Part shown: positions 1-6,991 of the stretch, piece by piece
How the letters are laid out: every line of letters starts with the position of its first letter
How positions within the stretch are numbered: the first letter of the stretch is position 1
Assembly: GCA_029265085.1 (NCBI GenBank)
Contig: JAJUJY010000073.1
Span: 1-20,494 of the forward strand
Direction: 5' to 3'
Origin: Chloroflexota bacterium
GTDB taxonomy: Bacteria > Chloroflexota > Anaerolineae > Anaerolineales > Anaerolineaceae
DNA length: 20,494 nucleotides
Notes under the pieces: generated by a model
What the model saw: the letters and a program-made list of their open reading frames with translations, nothing else
The model's database searches: none
Told to the model about the DNA's origin: nothing
Position numbers and translations under genes: made by a program

Positions 1-128
1 GGCTGATCCTTAGATAGATTCTACCTTAAGATCGCTTTTCACTGGTGAAAACCGGAAAATTCCGATAGTAACCTGGCTTATTGTTTCCTTGAATGGTATC
101 GGAAACCTGCATCAGTTATGTGGATCAA

Positions 129-833
129 TCATTCCTCAGATGCTAAAATAACACGACATTTGGGGTAATTAGGACACCCAAAAAATTTTTTACCCGCTTG
201 ATCCCCTTTTGATGCTGTTCTTAATACCATTGGCACGCCGCATTTTGGACATAACGGCGATTGTTTGATCACTTCACCGATTTTGGGTGCAGCGTTTTTG
301 GGGGAAGCAATGGAATTGCCTGCGTTTTCACTGGCAGGTTTGTTTTGCTGTAATGCTTGCTTAAATAAAGTTCCTAGATCATTGGTGTTGTAACTTTGCC
401 GGACTGGGACGTGCACCAGCGGTAAGTTGGCTGCTAAAAATACATTGTTAACAAATACATCGCGTTTTGAACGATCATCACGATCATGACTTTTGTCATC
501 TAACTCAATCGCAAAAACCGGCTTCATGGTTTTCGGATCGCAAATCAAGAAATCGACATGCTTACGATTGATTCGGTTGTGCGCGCCGTAATTTTCATTG
601 GGCTTGATAACAAAAAAAATATCGGCCAAAGATACTTTTGGGCAAATAACGAAGTGGTCGCCCATCATGTTTTTAATGACCTGGTAAAAAGAAACTTCGG
701 CAGGAGAAAGAAAATCATCCCGTGTTCTAAATGGAAAATGATCTTTTCTTTTTGATTCCGACCCAATAAATTGCAACCCCAAAAGATTTAAGATAGATGC
801 AAGGCAGCCGGGTCTCTCTTCGGTTGAAGCCAT
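129..833 (-). CDS. DUF2726 protein with C-terminal topoisomerase-type zinc ribbon
   Basis: A 234-residue soluble protein. Residues about 40-165 resemble DUF2726, which I recall as related to the PD-(D/E)XK nuclease fold. The visible candidate core is D94 in 'HVDFLICD', then E110, D112, D113 and K114 in 'AIELDDKSH', with H116 following. The C-terminus carries four cysteines (C195, C198, C220, C226) spaced as in the zinc finger found at the C-terminus of type IA DNA topoisomerases, which suggests nucleic-acid binding. A purine-rich Shine-Dalgarno (GAGGGG) lies about 8 bases before the ATG. A -10-like box and an inverted repeat lie further upstream. It is transcribed in the same direction as the GGDEF-EAL gene but 197 bases away, so it is probably a separate unit. 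It has no evident link to the polysaccharide genes. Whether it cuts DNA is unknown; the family assignment is fairly sure and the role is not. Confidence 0.8.
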   Translation of the reverse strand: MASTEERPGCLASILNLLGLQFIGSESKRKDHFPFRTRDDFLSPAEVSFYQVIKNMMGDHFVICPKVSLADIFFVIKPNENYGAHNRINRKHVDFLICDPKTMKPVFAIELDDKSHDRDDRSKRDVFVNNVFLAANLPLVHVPVRQSYNTNDLGTLFKQALQQNKPASENAGNSIASPKNAAPKIGEVIKQSPLCPKCGVPMVLRTASKGDQAGKKFFGCPNYPKCRVILASEE

Positions 834-892
834 AATATTTTCCCCTCTCTAAAAATTAATCCCTTATCGGGTTCTGGATGTTGTGGTTTTAC

Positions 893-917
893 TGGAACAA
901 TATCTTCCCCTGTTCCA
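893..917. repeat. 7-bp inverted repeat upstream of the DUF2726 gene
   Basis: TGGAACA (893-899) and TGTTCCA (911-917) are perfect reverse complements separated by 11 bases. There is no T-run after the stem on either strand, so it does not look like an intrinsic terminator. It starts about 10 bases downstream of a minus-strand TATAAT (928-933), so it would sit at the very 5' end of the DUF2726 transcript, as an operator or a 5' hairpin. Function is inferred from position only. Confidence 0.4.
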
Positions 918-927
918 ATAATATGTA

Positions 928-933
928 ATTATA
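928..933 (-). promoter_or_regulatory. Candidate -10 box for the DUF2726 gene
   Basis: The minus strand reads a perfect TATAAT here, about 95 bases before the ATG at 833. No convincing -35 hexamer lies at the right spacing. AT-rich DNA gives such boxes by chance, so support is modest. Confidence 0.3.
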
Positions 934-1030
934 GTTAAACAATGCAAAGCGGAATAATTTTTAAAAGGCTTTAAATAAATTTTACTTCGCTGATAAATCG
1001 GCTGCCTGATCTCAGGTGAAATTGATCCGT

Positions 1031-3493
1031 TTAGCCTTCTGCTGTTAATGGGGAAGGATTCTGATTCCACTGCGCACCGCGCGTAAATCGTTCCGCATCA
1101 AAGGCATCTACCGGCCTGGAAAGCAAGTAGCCCTGTCCATAATGGCAGCCGTAAGCTTTCAGCCCGGATAATTGCTCCTCTGTCTCAATTCCTTCGGCAA
1201 TGGCTTCCATCCCCATTTCACGCGCCATCATGATCAATGTGCGCACGATATCCGAGGAGTGATCCGGACCAATTTTGGTGATGAATGAACGGTCAATTTT
1301 TATGGAATCAATGGGATAGGCTTGCAAATAACTTAATGAAGAGTACCCCGTCCCAAAATCATCGATGTGGATTTGCACACCCAGTTTTTTCAGCCGGTTG
1401 AAGGTGAAGATAATCGCATCTGAAACCGTGACCACCACGCTTTCGGTGATTTCTAGTTTTAATGAATGCCCTTGCAGGCCGGTTTCGCGCAGTATGTTCT
1501 CTACCACCCCGGCAAAATCAGGATTGCTGATCTGGCAGCCGGAGACATTGACATTGATCGTTAAATGCGGGAACCGATTTTGCCAGGCCTGGGTCTGCCG
1601 ACATGCCTCGTACAAAACCCAGCGGCCAATCGACCAGATAAGCCCGGTTTCTTCTGCCAGAGGGATGAATTCGGCGGGAGGGATGATGCCGCGCCGGGGG
1701 TGCCGCCAACGGATGAGCGCCTCAAAGCCAGTGATATGATTTGCATCCAGATTATAAATCGGCTGGTACTGCAAAATAAATTCGTTGCGCTCTAACGCCT
1801 CGCGCAGATCGTTTTCAAGTTCAAGCCGGATGATGGCTTGATCGCGCAAACTGGGATTGAAAATTTCATAGCGATCTTTGCCGAGCGATTTGGCCTGATA
1901 CATAGCGATATCTGCATCGCGCATCACTTCATCGGCTGCGGTATAGGTCAAATCGCTGAGGACAACGCCAATGCTGGCAGAAACAAATACCTTGTGGCCT
2001 TCCAGGCTAAAGGGAGCGCACAGGCGTTCGCGAATACGTTCCAGCGTAATCACTACCGAAGCCTGGTCTTTGGTATCTTCGAGCAAGATCACAAATTCAT
2101 CCCCGCCAAGGCGTGCGGTTACATCCGTAGAACGAACGCAGAATCGCAGCCGCTGTGCAATCGCAATCAGTAACTGGTCGCCAATGGCGTGCCCCAGGCT
2201 GTCATTAATTACCTTGAACTTGTCTAAATCCAGGAAGAGAACGGCAAATTTATATTCTTCATGGCGTTTTGTGTATTCGATGCTGTGTGAAAGGCGGTCG
2301 ATAAATAGCACGCGGTTGGGTAAGCCGGTAAGGGCATCATGCAGCGCATCATGCATTAATTGCTCTTCGGCACGGAGTCGGATGCTGATTTCAGCTTGCA
2401 GCTCTTTATTGGCCTGATCCAGTTCCAGTGTCTGGTTTTGCATGCGGGCATTGGCAACGTGTAATTCTGAAAAGAGCCGCCCATTTTCGATTAAGGTTAA
2501 AATCTGGCGCAAGACCACCAGCATAATAATGCCGCCAATGCTTAAGGTTAATGCCGTGTGGTTGATGGGAAACTGGTGCTCGGTGTTAATCACCAGCAGG
2601 CTGTAGGCAGCTGCTACCCAGATATACGGCAGATAGGGCAGGCTGGTCTCCAGAATACTTTTGCGGGCAGGTTCTGATGAGCCGGTGTTTTCAGTGGATA
2701 GAACTGGCCGGGTATGTGTGAACTGCCAGGCACCGGCCAGACCTGCACAGAGGAGCGCGCTTAACCAGCCCAGGTCCACCAGGCTGCCGCTGATATAGGT
2801 CTCTGAAATCGATTGGTAACTAAACAGGCAGTCTGTGATGACCATTGAACTGACACTGGCGATTAGAAATGCCAGCGCAATTCGATCGATCCCTTGCGGC
2901 CGCCGGTATAACATTACCAGGGCTGCCCAAATCAAGAGCAGGTCACCGGCAGGATATGCCACCGAAAGGAGCTGGGTAGTAAGCGGTTCGGTTGTGCCCG
3001 CTTGTACCAGGGGACCAATCAGGAAGATCCAAAATCCCAGGGCAGAGGCAAGGATCATAATGCTCATGTCGAGCATGGATTTGAGCCAGTTGATCTTGCT
3101 CAGACGCCGGGTTGGAAACAAATGAATGCCTAACAAGAAGAGGGGGTAATAGGCCAGGTAGAAGGCATCTGCAATGGATGGAAATGGGTCTTGCCTGTAC
3201 CCAAGCTCCAGGATTCCCCAGGAGATTTCACCCAGGCCGTAAATTAACTGCGCAAAGGCTAATATGCCCCAACCCAAACCTAATCGGCGTGATAAAGACA
3301 TGCTTTTGCGCGCTGCCAACAATAACAGAGCAACTGCAAGCATATGCTCGATGGGTAAGGTCAGGTCGCTAAATACGGTTTTTGACCAGTCATCCTTGGC
3401 AAAGGTGAGAAAAATCAAATTGGCGAGCAAAATGGCCAGCGATAAGCCTACCGCGTGATGAAATCGAAACCGCGTAACTTTTAGTTCTTTCAA
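1031..3493 (-). CDS. Membrane GGDEF-EAL cyclic-di-GMP cyclase/phosphodiesterase
   Basis: An 820-residue protein. The first 330 residues or so hold about eight to ten hydrophobic segments with a 'PSIADAFYLAYYPL' motif, an uncharacterised membrane sensor type. A helical linker (about 335-375) leads to a GGDEF domain with the intact motif at 463-467 and an RxxD inhibitory site (RSTD, 454-457). The EAL domain follows, with EAL at 591-593, the DDFGTGYS motif starting at D711-D712, and the EITES, KIDRSF and EGIE segments present. By sequence, both making and breaking cyclic-di-GMP are possible. RxxD suggests product inhibition of the cyclase. The start is a TTG, supported by GGTGGG about 9 bases upstream and by a natural N-terminus just before the first membrane helix. 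It sits downstream of the GT-C gene but has its own candidate promoter. Cyclic-di-GMP often controls exopolysaccharide production, so a regulatory link to this locus is plausible but not shown. Confidence 0.93.
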   Translation of the reverse strand: MKELKVTRFRFHHAVGLSLAILLANLIFLTFAKDDWSKTVFSDLTLPIEHMLAVALLLLAARKSMSLSRRLGLGWGILAFAQLIYGLGEISWGILELGYRQDPFPSIADAFYLAYYPLFLLGIHLFPTRRLSKINWLKSMLDMSIMILASALGFWIFLIGPLVQAGTTEPLTTQLLSVAYPAGDLLLIWAALVMLYRRPQGIDRIALAFLIASVSSMVITDCLFSYQSISETYISGSLVDLGWLSALLCAGLAGAWQFTHTRPVLSTENTGSSEPARKSILETSLPYLPYIWVAAAYSLLVINTEHQFPINHTALTLSIGGIIMLVVLRQILTLIENGRLFSELHVANARMQNQTLELDQANKELQAEISIRLRAEEQLMHDALHDALTGLPNRVLFIDRLSHSIEYTKRHEEYKFAVLFLDLDKFKVINDSLGHAIGDQLLIAIAQRLRFCVRSTDVTARLGGDEFVILLEDTKDQASVVITLERIRERLCAPFSLEGHKVFVSASIGVVLSDLTYTAADEVMRDADIAMYQAKSLGKDRYEIFNPSLRDQAIIRLELENDLREALERNEFILQYQPIYNLDANHITGFEALIRWRHPRRGIIPPAEFIPLAEETGLIWSIGRWVLYEACRQTQAWQNRFPHLTINVNVSGCQISNPDFAGVVENILRETGLQGHSLKLEITESVVVTVSDAIIFTFNRLKKLGVQIHIDDFGTGYSSLSYLQAYPIDSIKIDRSFITKIGPDHSSDIVRTLIMMAREMGMEAIAEGIETEEQLSGLKAYGCHYGQGYLLSRPVDAFDAERFTRGAQWNQNPSPLTAEG

Positions 3494-3521
3494 GCCAATT
3501 ACCCACCATACATGTCGGTTG

Positions 3522-3541
3522 ATTGCAGTATGTTCTGCAAT
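3522..3541. repeat. 7-bp inverted repeat in the leader of the GGDEF-EAL gene
   Basis: ATTGCAG (3522-3528) and CTGCAAT (3535-3541) form a perfect stem with a 6-base loop. It lies between a minus-strand TATAAT (3551-3556) and the TTG start at 3493, so it would form a hairpin at the 5' end of the mRNA, or be a protein-binding dyad near +1. Confidence 0.45.
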
Positions 3542-3550
3542 TCACAATTG

Positions 3551-3568
3551 ATTATAAAGGTGAACCTT
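3551..3568 (-). promoter_or_regulatory. Candidate -10 box and adjoining dyad for the GGDEF-EAL gene
   Basis: The minus strand shows TATAAT at 3551-3556, about 58 bases before the start codon. Directly upstream, 3557-3568 is a small dyad, AAGGT-GA-ACCTT, occupying the -10/-35 spacer where a repressor or activator could bind. No good -35 hexamer is visible, which would fit an activator-dependent promoter. This is read by eye. Confidence 0.35.
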
Positions 3569-3642
3569 GCATCGATTCGTTACACTTTGCTTACAATTAT
3601 GAAAAATGTGTGCAAGTGTTATGCCATGAGTAATTGGGTAGG

Positions 3643-5328
3643 TTATGGAATGTTTACTTCTTGTATCATTGTATTTATACCGTTAATGTTTTCTTTGCGA
3701 AGAAGAGCTAAATCATCAAGTTGAATCCATTTGCATAAATCTGTATCAACCAAAGTGTACGTTAAGATATTTTGAGATTTGGCTATTTTTAGCCATTCAT
3801 TGGTTCGATCTGGCGCAACGTATAAAAAATTGCCACTAAAATATATATTTGGAATCAGCATAATTGGGTGTTTGCATTCAATTATTGCAGGAGTAGATTT
3901 AATTTTGATTAACTCTTCTCCAGATTTTCCGTAATAATAATTGTTTTGCCAAACGACAACTTCTCCTCTGATTTCAAAACCTATTCCAATGCATAAACAA
4001 AACAAATAACCAAAAATTACTAAAAATTTTAGTGATTTTGAAAAAGTAGGAAAAAGTTCTTTCAACGAAAAGATTGATAATATTACCAATAACGGATATA
4101 GACCAATTAGATATCTGGGACCCCATTGAAGTCCGCCTGCGTTAAACCAGGCTCGACTTATGAATATCAATAGAAAAGATAAGCTGCCGGCAAGTATTAA
4201 CAGGGGCAAGGAAGATCGTTTCCAAAAGGCAGGAACAACGAGTATCCAGGCTGCAAATACCAGGAAGGGGGACATTATGAGAAAACCGCTAAGAAAAGTG
4301 TAACCTTGTGTGGAAAATAAGACTGTAGCACAAACGATCCCTAAACCGAAAACAGAAATTGCTGCGAATAGACGAGTTTTTTTGATAAATACAAAGAAAA
4401 TTGCAATTAGTACAAAGAAGCATCCTGCTGTTAATAATGGCCGGCTAAATGTGTATGATACAGGAGAAGGGAAATTAAACAGCATAAAGGCGAATACTTT
4501 TGCACCAATTTTTTCAAGGCTGGATCCCGATGAATTGATTAATGAACTAAGCTGGCGGCTGATGATATTTCCCATCGCGTATTGATTAAAGAGCATCCAA
4601 GGAATGGTAGAAGCAATGAATCCACCCAGTAAGGAAAAAGCCCATTTCCATTTTTTAATCAATAAAATTAAGCCGAACCCGATGAAATATCCCGCTGTTT
4701 CCGTTCTAAATAAGACACTGAATGATGCCGTCAGCCCTGCTATCCAGATCCATTTCAATTGGTTGTTAATTAATGCTAACAAAATAAAATATAGTGACCC
4801 AACAAGGCAGGCAGCACTAATGGTGTGTTCCCAAAACATTGTGCTGTAAAAAAATATCGGGGTGCCCAGTGCTGTGATCCAAAAAACGGTTAAATCGATA
4901 TACTTTGATTTTGGATAAACCAGGCGAATTATTCTTCCGGATAAATAAGCAGTTAAAACCCCAAAAAAAGCTGGAATAATATATAACCCCACCCAGCCAA
5001 AGAATTTATAAAATGGTAAATTAAGCAGAGGGAAACTAACTGGCCACCAGGAAAATAGCTGATTGCCTAGCCTGACAAAATAATATAATGGCGCAAAATT
5101 TTGATCTGGGTCCCATTGGTTTGAGGGGTTAAACAATGGGCTTGCCGGATCTCCTGTGCGAATAACACTCTCAAGATATATGAATTTTCCAGCTTCATCG
5201 ACTGACCAAAAAACCTGGTATGGACGAAGCAAGATGAATGCAATATAGACGATGAATAAAACAATCGCGGAAATTATTAATAGATCGAATTGAAATATTT
5301 TCTTGTTCAAACGACCCTGCCAATACAA
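3643..5328 (-). CDS. GT-C-type polytopic membrane glycosyltransferase
   Basis: A 561-residue integral membrane protein with roughly a dozen hydrophobic segments and a soluble tail of about 90 residues. An acidic pair (D44-E45) lies in the first loop after the first helix, where GT-C enzymes of the ArnT/PMT type carry their catalytic Asp. A 'FRTETAG' segment and 'GPRYLIGLYPLL' are also typical of Chloroflexota and actinobacterial GT-C-like proteins. These enzymes usually transfer sugars from polyprenyl-phosphate donors on the outer face of the membrane. The start is TTG with AAGGA 5 bases upstream, and an extended -10 box lies just ahead. It is divergent from a second GT-C gene, suggesting joint use in glycan modification. 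Base composition is low in GC compared with the GGDEF-EAL gene. Donor and acceptor cannot be read from sequence. Confidence 0.8.
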   Translation of the reverse strand: MYWQGRLNKKIFQFDLLIISAIVLFIVYIAFILLRPYQVFWSVDEAGKFIYLESVIRTGDPASPLFNPSNQWDPDQNFAPLYYFVRLGNQLFSWWPVSFPLLNLPFYKFFGWVGLYIIPAFFGVLTAYLSGRIIRLVYPKSKYIDLTVFWITALGTPIFFYSTMFWEHTISAACLVGSLYFILLALINNQLKWIWIAGLTASFSVLFRTETAGYFIGFGLILLIKKWKWAFSLLGGFIASTIPWMLFNQYAMGNIISRQLSSLINSSGSSLEKIGAKVFAFMLFNFPSPVSYTFSRPLLTAGCFFVLIAIFFVFIKKTRLFAAISVFGLGIVCATVLFSTQGYTFLSGFLIMSPFLVFAAWILVVPAFWKRSSLPLLILAGSLSFLLIFISRAWFNAGGLQWGPRYLIGLYPLLVILSIFSLKELFPTFSKSLKFLVIFGYLFCLCIGIGFEIRGEVVVWQNNYYYGKSGEELIKIKSTPAIIECKHPIMLIPNIYFSGNFLYVAPDRTNEWLKIAKSQNILTYTLVDTDLCKWIQLDDLALLRKENINGINTMIQEVNIP

Positions 5329-5350
5329 AGTGTCCTTACGACTTACAAGG

Positions 5351-5359
5351 ATTATAACA
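5351..5359 (-). promoter_or_regulatory. Extended -10 promoter for the minus-strand GT-C gene
   Basis: The minus strand reads TGTTATAAT, a perfect extended -10 element (TGnTATAAT). Transcription would start near 5344, leaving a leader of about 16 bases that contains the Shine-Dalgarno AAGGA. Extended -10 promoters do not need a good -35 hexamer, and none is seen. This is one of the better-supported promoters in the window. Confidence 0.5.
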
Positions 5360-5365
5360 TTGCTG

Positions 5366-5395
5366 TTTAGAATAAAGGTGATGATAAAATATAAT
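5366..5395 (+). promoter_or_regulatory. Candidate promoter overlapping the start of the plus-strand GT-C gene
   Basis: TATAAT at 5390-5395 shares its last two bases with the first ATG at 5394. A weak -35 (TTTAGA, 5366-5371, 4 of 6 matches) lies 18 bases upstream. If this box is used, transcription starts near 5402 and the first ATG is not in the mRNA, so translation would start at the ATG at 5436. Confidence 0.3.
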
Positions 5396-6914
5396 GTCCT
5401 TCAGCCCCAATTTGATTTATGAAACTAAATATATTATGAAGAAGAATATTTTTAATAATTTTCAAAACAATGCATTGATCACTGTATCGATCCTTTTGAT
5501 AGTAAGCTTACTGATTCGGTGTCTTATCAATTTTTGGTTATTTAATATAGGTTATTTTTATGGTATTCCTTGGGATTCATTTAGCCGTACATTAATATCA
5601 TATCAATGGGCTGATCGGCCATTTTTTTCGACTTCCGATGGCTATTGGCTGCCTTTACAATTTTGGGTAGTGGGCTTATTTTTTGCTTTAATTCGACCTA
5701 TTTATCCGGCCTCAAACATGTTTGTACCAGTAATAGTGAATCACCTGTTTTTTGTTGGTTCCTTGATCGTAGTATATCTTCTTGCAAAAAAACTATCCAG
5801 AAAAAGCGCAGGAATGATTTGCTGTTTGATAGCTGTTGTTTTTGCTGGTGATGTGTTTACAACTTACTCTGGGCTGAGTGAACCATTATTAATATTCTTA
5901 ATCCTGTTAGACACATATCTTGTTTATATTTTTTTGACAACAAAAGATCGCTTGAAATTGGTCGTTCCAATTGGTTTTGTTACAGGATTAGCTACTGCTA
6001 CCCATTACATTGGTTGGTTTTTAGGTGTCTTTATTGGGATTATGTTTTTTATCTATTTTCTTAACCTTATAAAGGGTAAGAAATATAGGGATACTATGCA
6101 AGTTGTTATTGGCGTTATTCTAGTGGCAGTTATGCCTGTTTTATGGCTGTTGAATAGCTGGAATATTCATGGTAGTCCATTTTATGCCATGACCTTTGCC
6201 AAAGACATGCAGGCGAATTATATTGGGCAAATGACATTGTTTGAACGATTTATTAATATGCCAGGAACGTTTGCTAAAGATTTCCCTGCAATAGCGATTG
6301 CTGGGTTTCTGGCAGGGATTTACCTGCTCTTTAAGAATAAAAAAATGTTGGTGTATTTATTACCGGGTGGTTTTACTCTATGTTGGATTTGGCTTTCTAC
6401 AACATTGGCATTTAGCGCCCCTTATCAAGAACCGCGCTACCTTGTTTTTGGGGGTTGGCTATTAATTCCAATGATTTCTATCGCCCTGGTTTTTGCGTGG
6501 TCTTCAGCCAAAAAAATATCCCGAATCCTAATTATTGTTGCGGCGGTTGGCTTTATAGCGTCTAATTTGTATGATATTAATCATTTCCGGAATTCATTTG
6601 ACCTGGATGTGCGTGCTGCTGGACAATATGCATACCAGTTCTTAAAAGATCATCCACAAAATGGGTCAGTAATTTTGCAAAATGACTCTTTTGCTGAAAG
6701 GGGACCAATCCGCGTTTTGGCAGGATATCCCAATAGAGTGGAATTAATTCCAACCAAAACCTTGGAAGACAATCTGGCAAACCCGAAACAGTTTTTCGAT
6801 ACAATAGATTCGAATTGGGTGGTAATTATTAAGGATGAAAATTTTGCCATGAAGGCACAAGAACAAGGGTATGAAATTCAACAAGAGGGAAGTTATTATT
6901 ATATTGTTGAATAG
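5394..6914 (+). CDS. GT-C-type polytopic membrane glycosyltransferase (ArnT/PMT-like)
   Basis: Up to 506 residues, with about ten to eleven membrane helices and a soluble C-terminal part of about 110 residues. The first outside loop reads 'GIPWDSFSR' with D61 as the candidate catalytic Asp. The motifs 'TYSGLSEPLLIF' and 'YQEPRYLVFGGWLL' match the general pattern of GT-C proteins that use lipid-linked sugar donors. The start is uncertain. The ATG at 5394 has AAAGGTG about 12 bases upstream but overlaps a -10 box; the ATG at 5436 gives a more typical N-terminus (MKKNIF) but lacks a Shine-Dalgarno. It is divergent from the other GT-C gene and convergent with the GH26-like gene. Composition is strongly AT-rich, with one 60-base row at the 5' end only about 20% GC. 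Probable role is adding a sugar to an exported glycan; substrate unknown. Confidence 0.78.
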   Translation: MSFSPNLIYETKYIMKKNIFNNFQNNALITVSILLIVSLLIRCLINFWLFNIGYFYGIPWDSFSRTLISYQWADRPFFSTSDGYWLPLQFWVVGLFFALIRPIYPASNMFVPVIVNHLFFVGSLIVVYLLAKKLSRKSAGMICCLIAVVFAGDVFTTYSGLSEPLLIFLILLDTYLVYIFLTTKDRLKLVVPIGFVTGLATATHYIGWFLGVFIGIMFFIYFLNLIKGKKYRDTMQVVIGVILVAVMPVLWLLNSWNIHGSPFYAMTFAKDMQANYIGQMTLFERFINMPGTFAKDFPAIAIAGFLAGIYLLFKNKKMLVYLLPGGFTLCWIWLSTTLAFSAPYQEPRYLVFGGWLLIPMISIALVFAWSSAKKISRILIIVAAVGFIASNLYDINHFRNSFDLDVRAAGQYAYQFLKDHPQNGSVILQNDSFAERGPIRVLAGYPNRVELIPTKTLEDNLANPKQFFDTIDSNWVVIIKDENFAMKAQEQGYEIQQEGSYYYIVE

Positions 6915-6991
6915 CACAGCCTATTAATTTGTTTATTATTTTGAAGGCATGGATTACTGAGCTTTCATGGGCTAAAAACTTTCAGGTTGGG

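Noticed and set aside
60..104. Perfect 8-base inverted repeat TTCCGATA/TATCGGAA downstream of the DUF2726 gene
   Set aside because: The loop is 29 bases and no T-run follows on the minus strand, so I could not support a terminator. Alternative pairing GTTTCC/GGAAAC is equally weak.
864..1070. 68-codon open frame between the DUF2726 and GGDEF-EAL genes
   Set aside because: It overlaps the GGDEF-EAL 3' end in another frame and covers the putative promoter of the DUF2726 gene; the translation shows no known features.
1971..2417. 148-codon open frame on the plus strand
   Set aside because: It is antisense to the conserved GGDEF domain and is Ser/Arg-rich with no family features.
3582..3620. Imperfect repeat ACACTTTGC / GCAAGTGT after the minus-strand GT-C gene
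   Set aside because: The pairing has a bulge and a loop of over 20 bases with no proper T-run, so it is not a convincing terminator.
3512..3724. 70-codon open frame on the plus strand
   Set aside because: It runs antisense through the promoter region of the GGDEF-EAL gene and into the GT-C gene end, with no supporting features.
6915..6991. Bidirectional terminator expected between convergent GT-C and GH26-like genes
   Set aside because: Only a 4-bp GCCT/AGGC pairing with a long loop is visible, so nothing could be supported.
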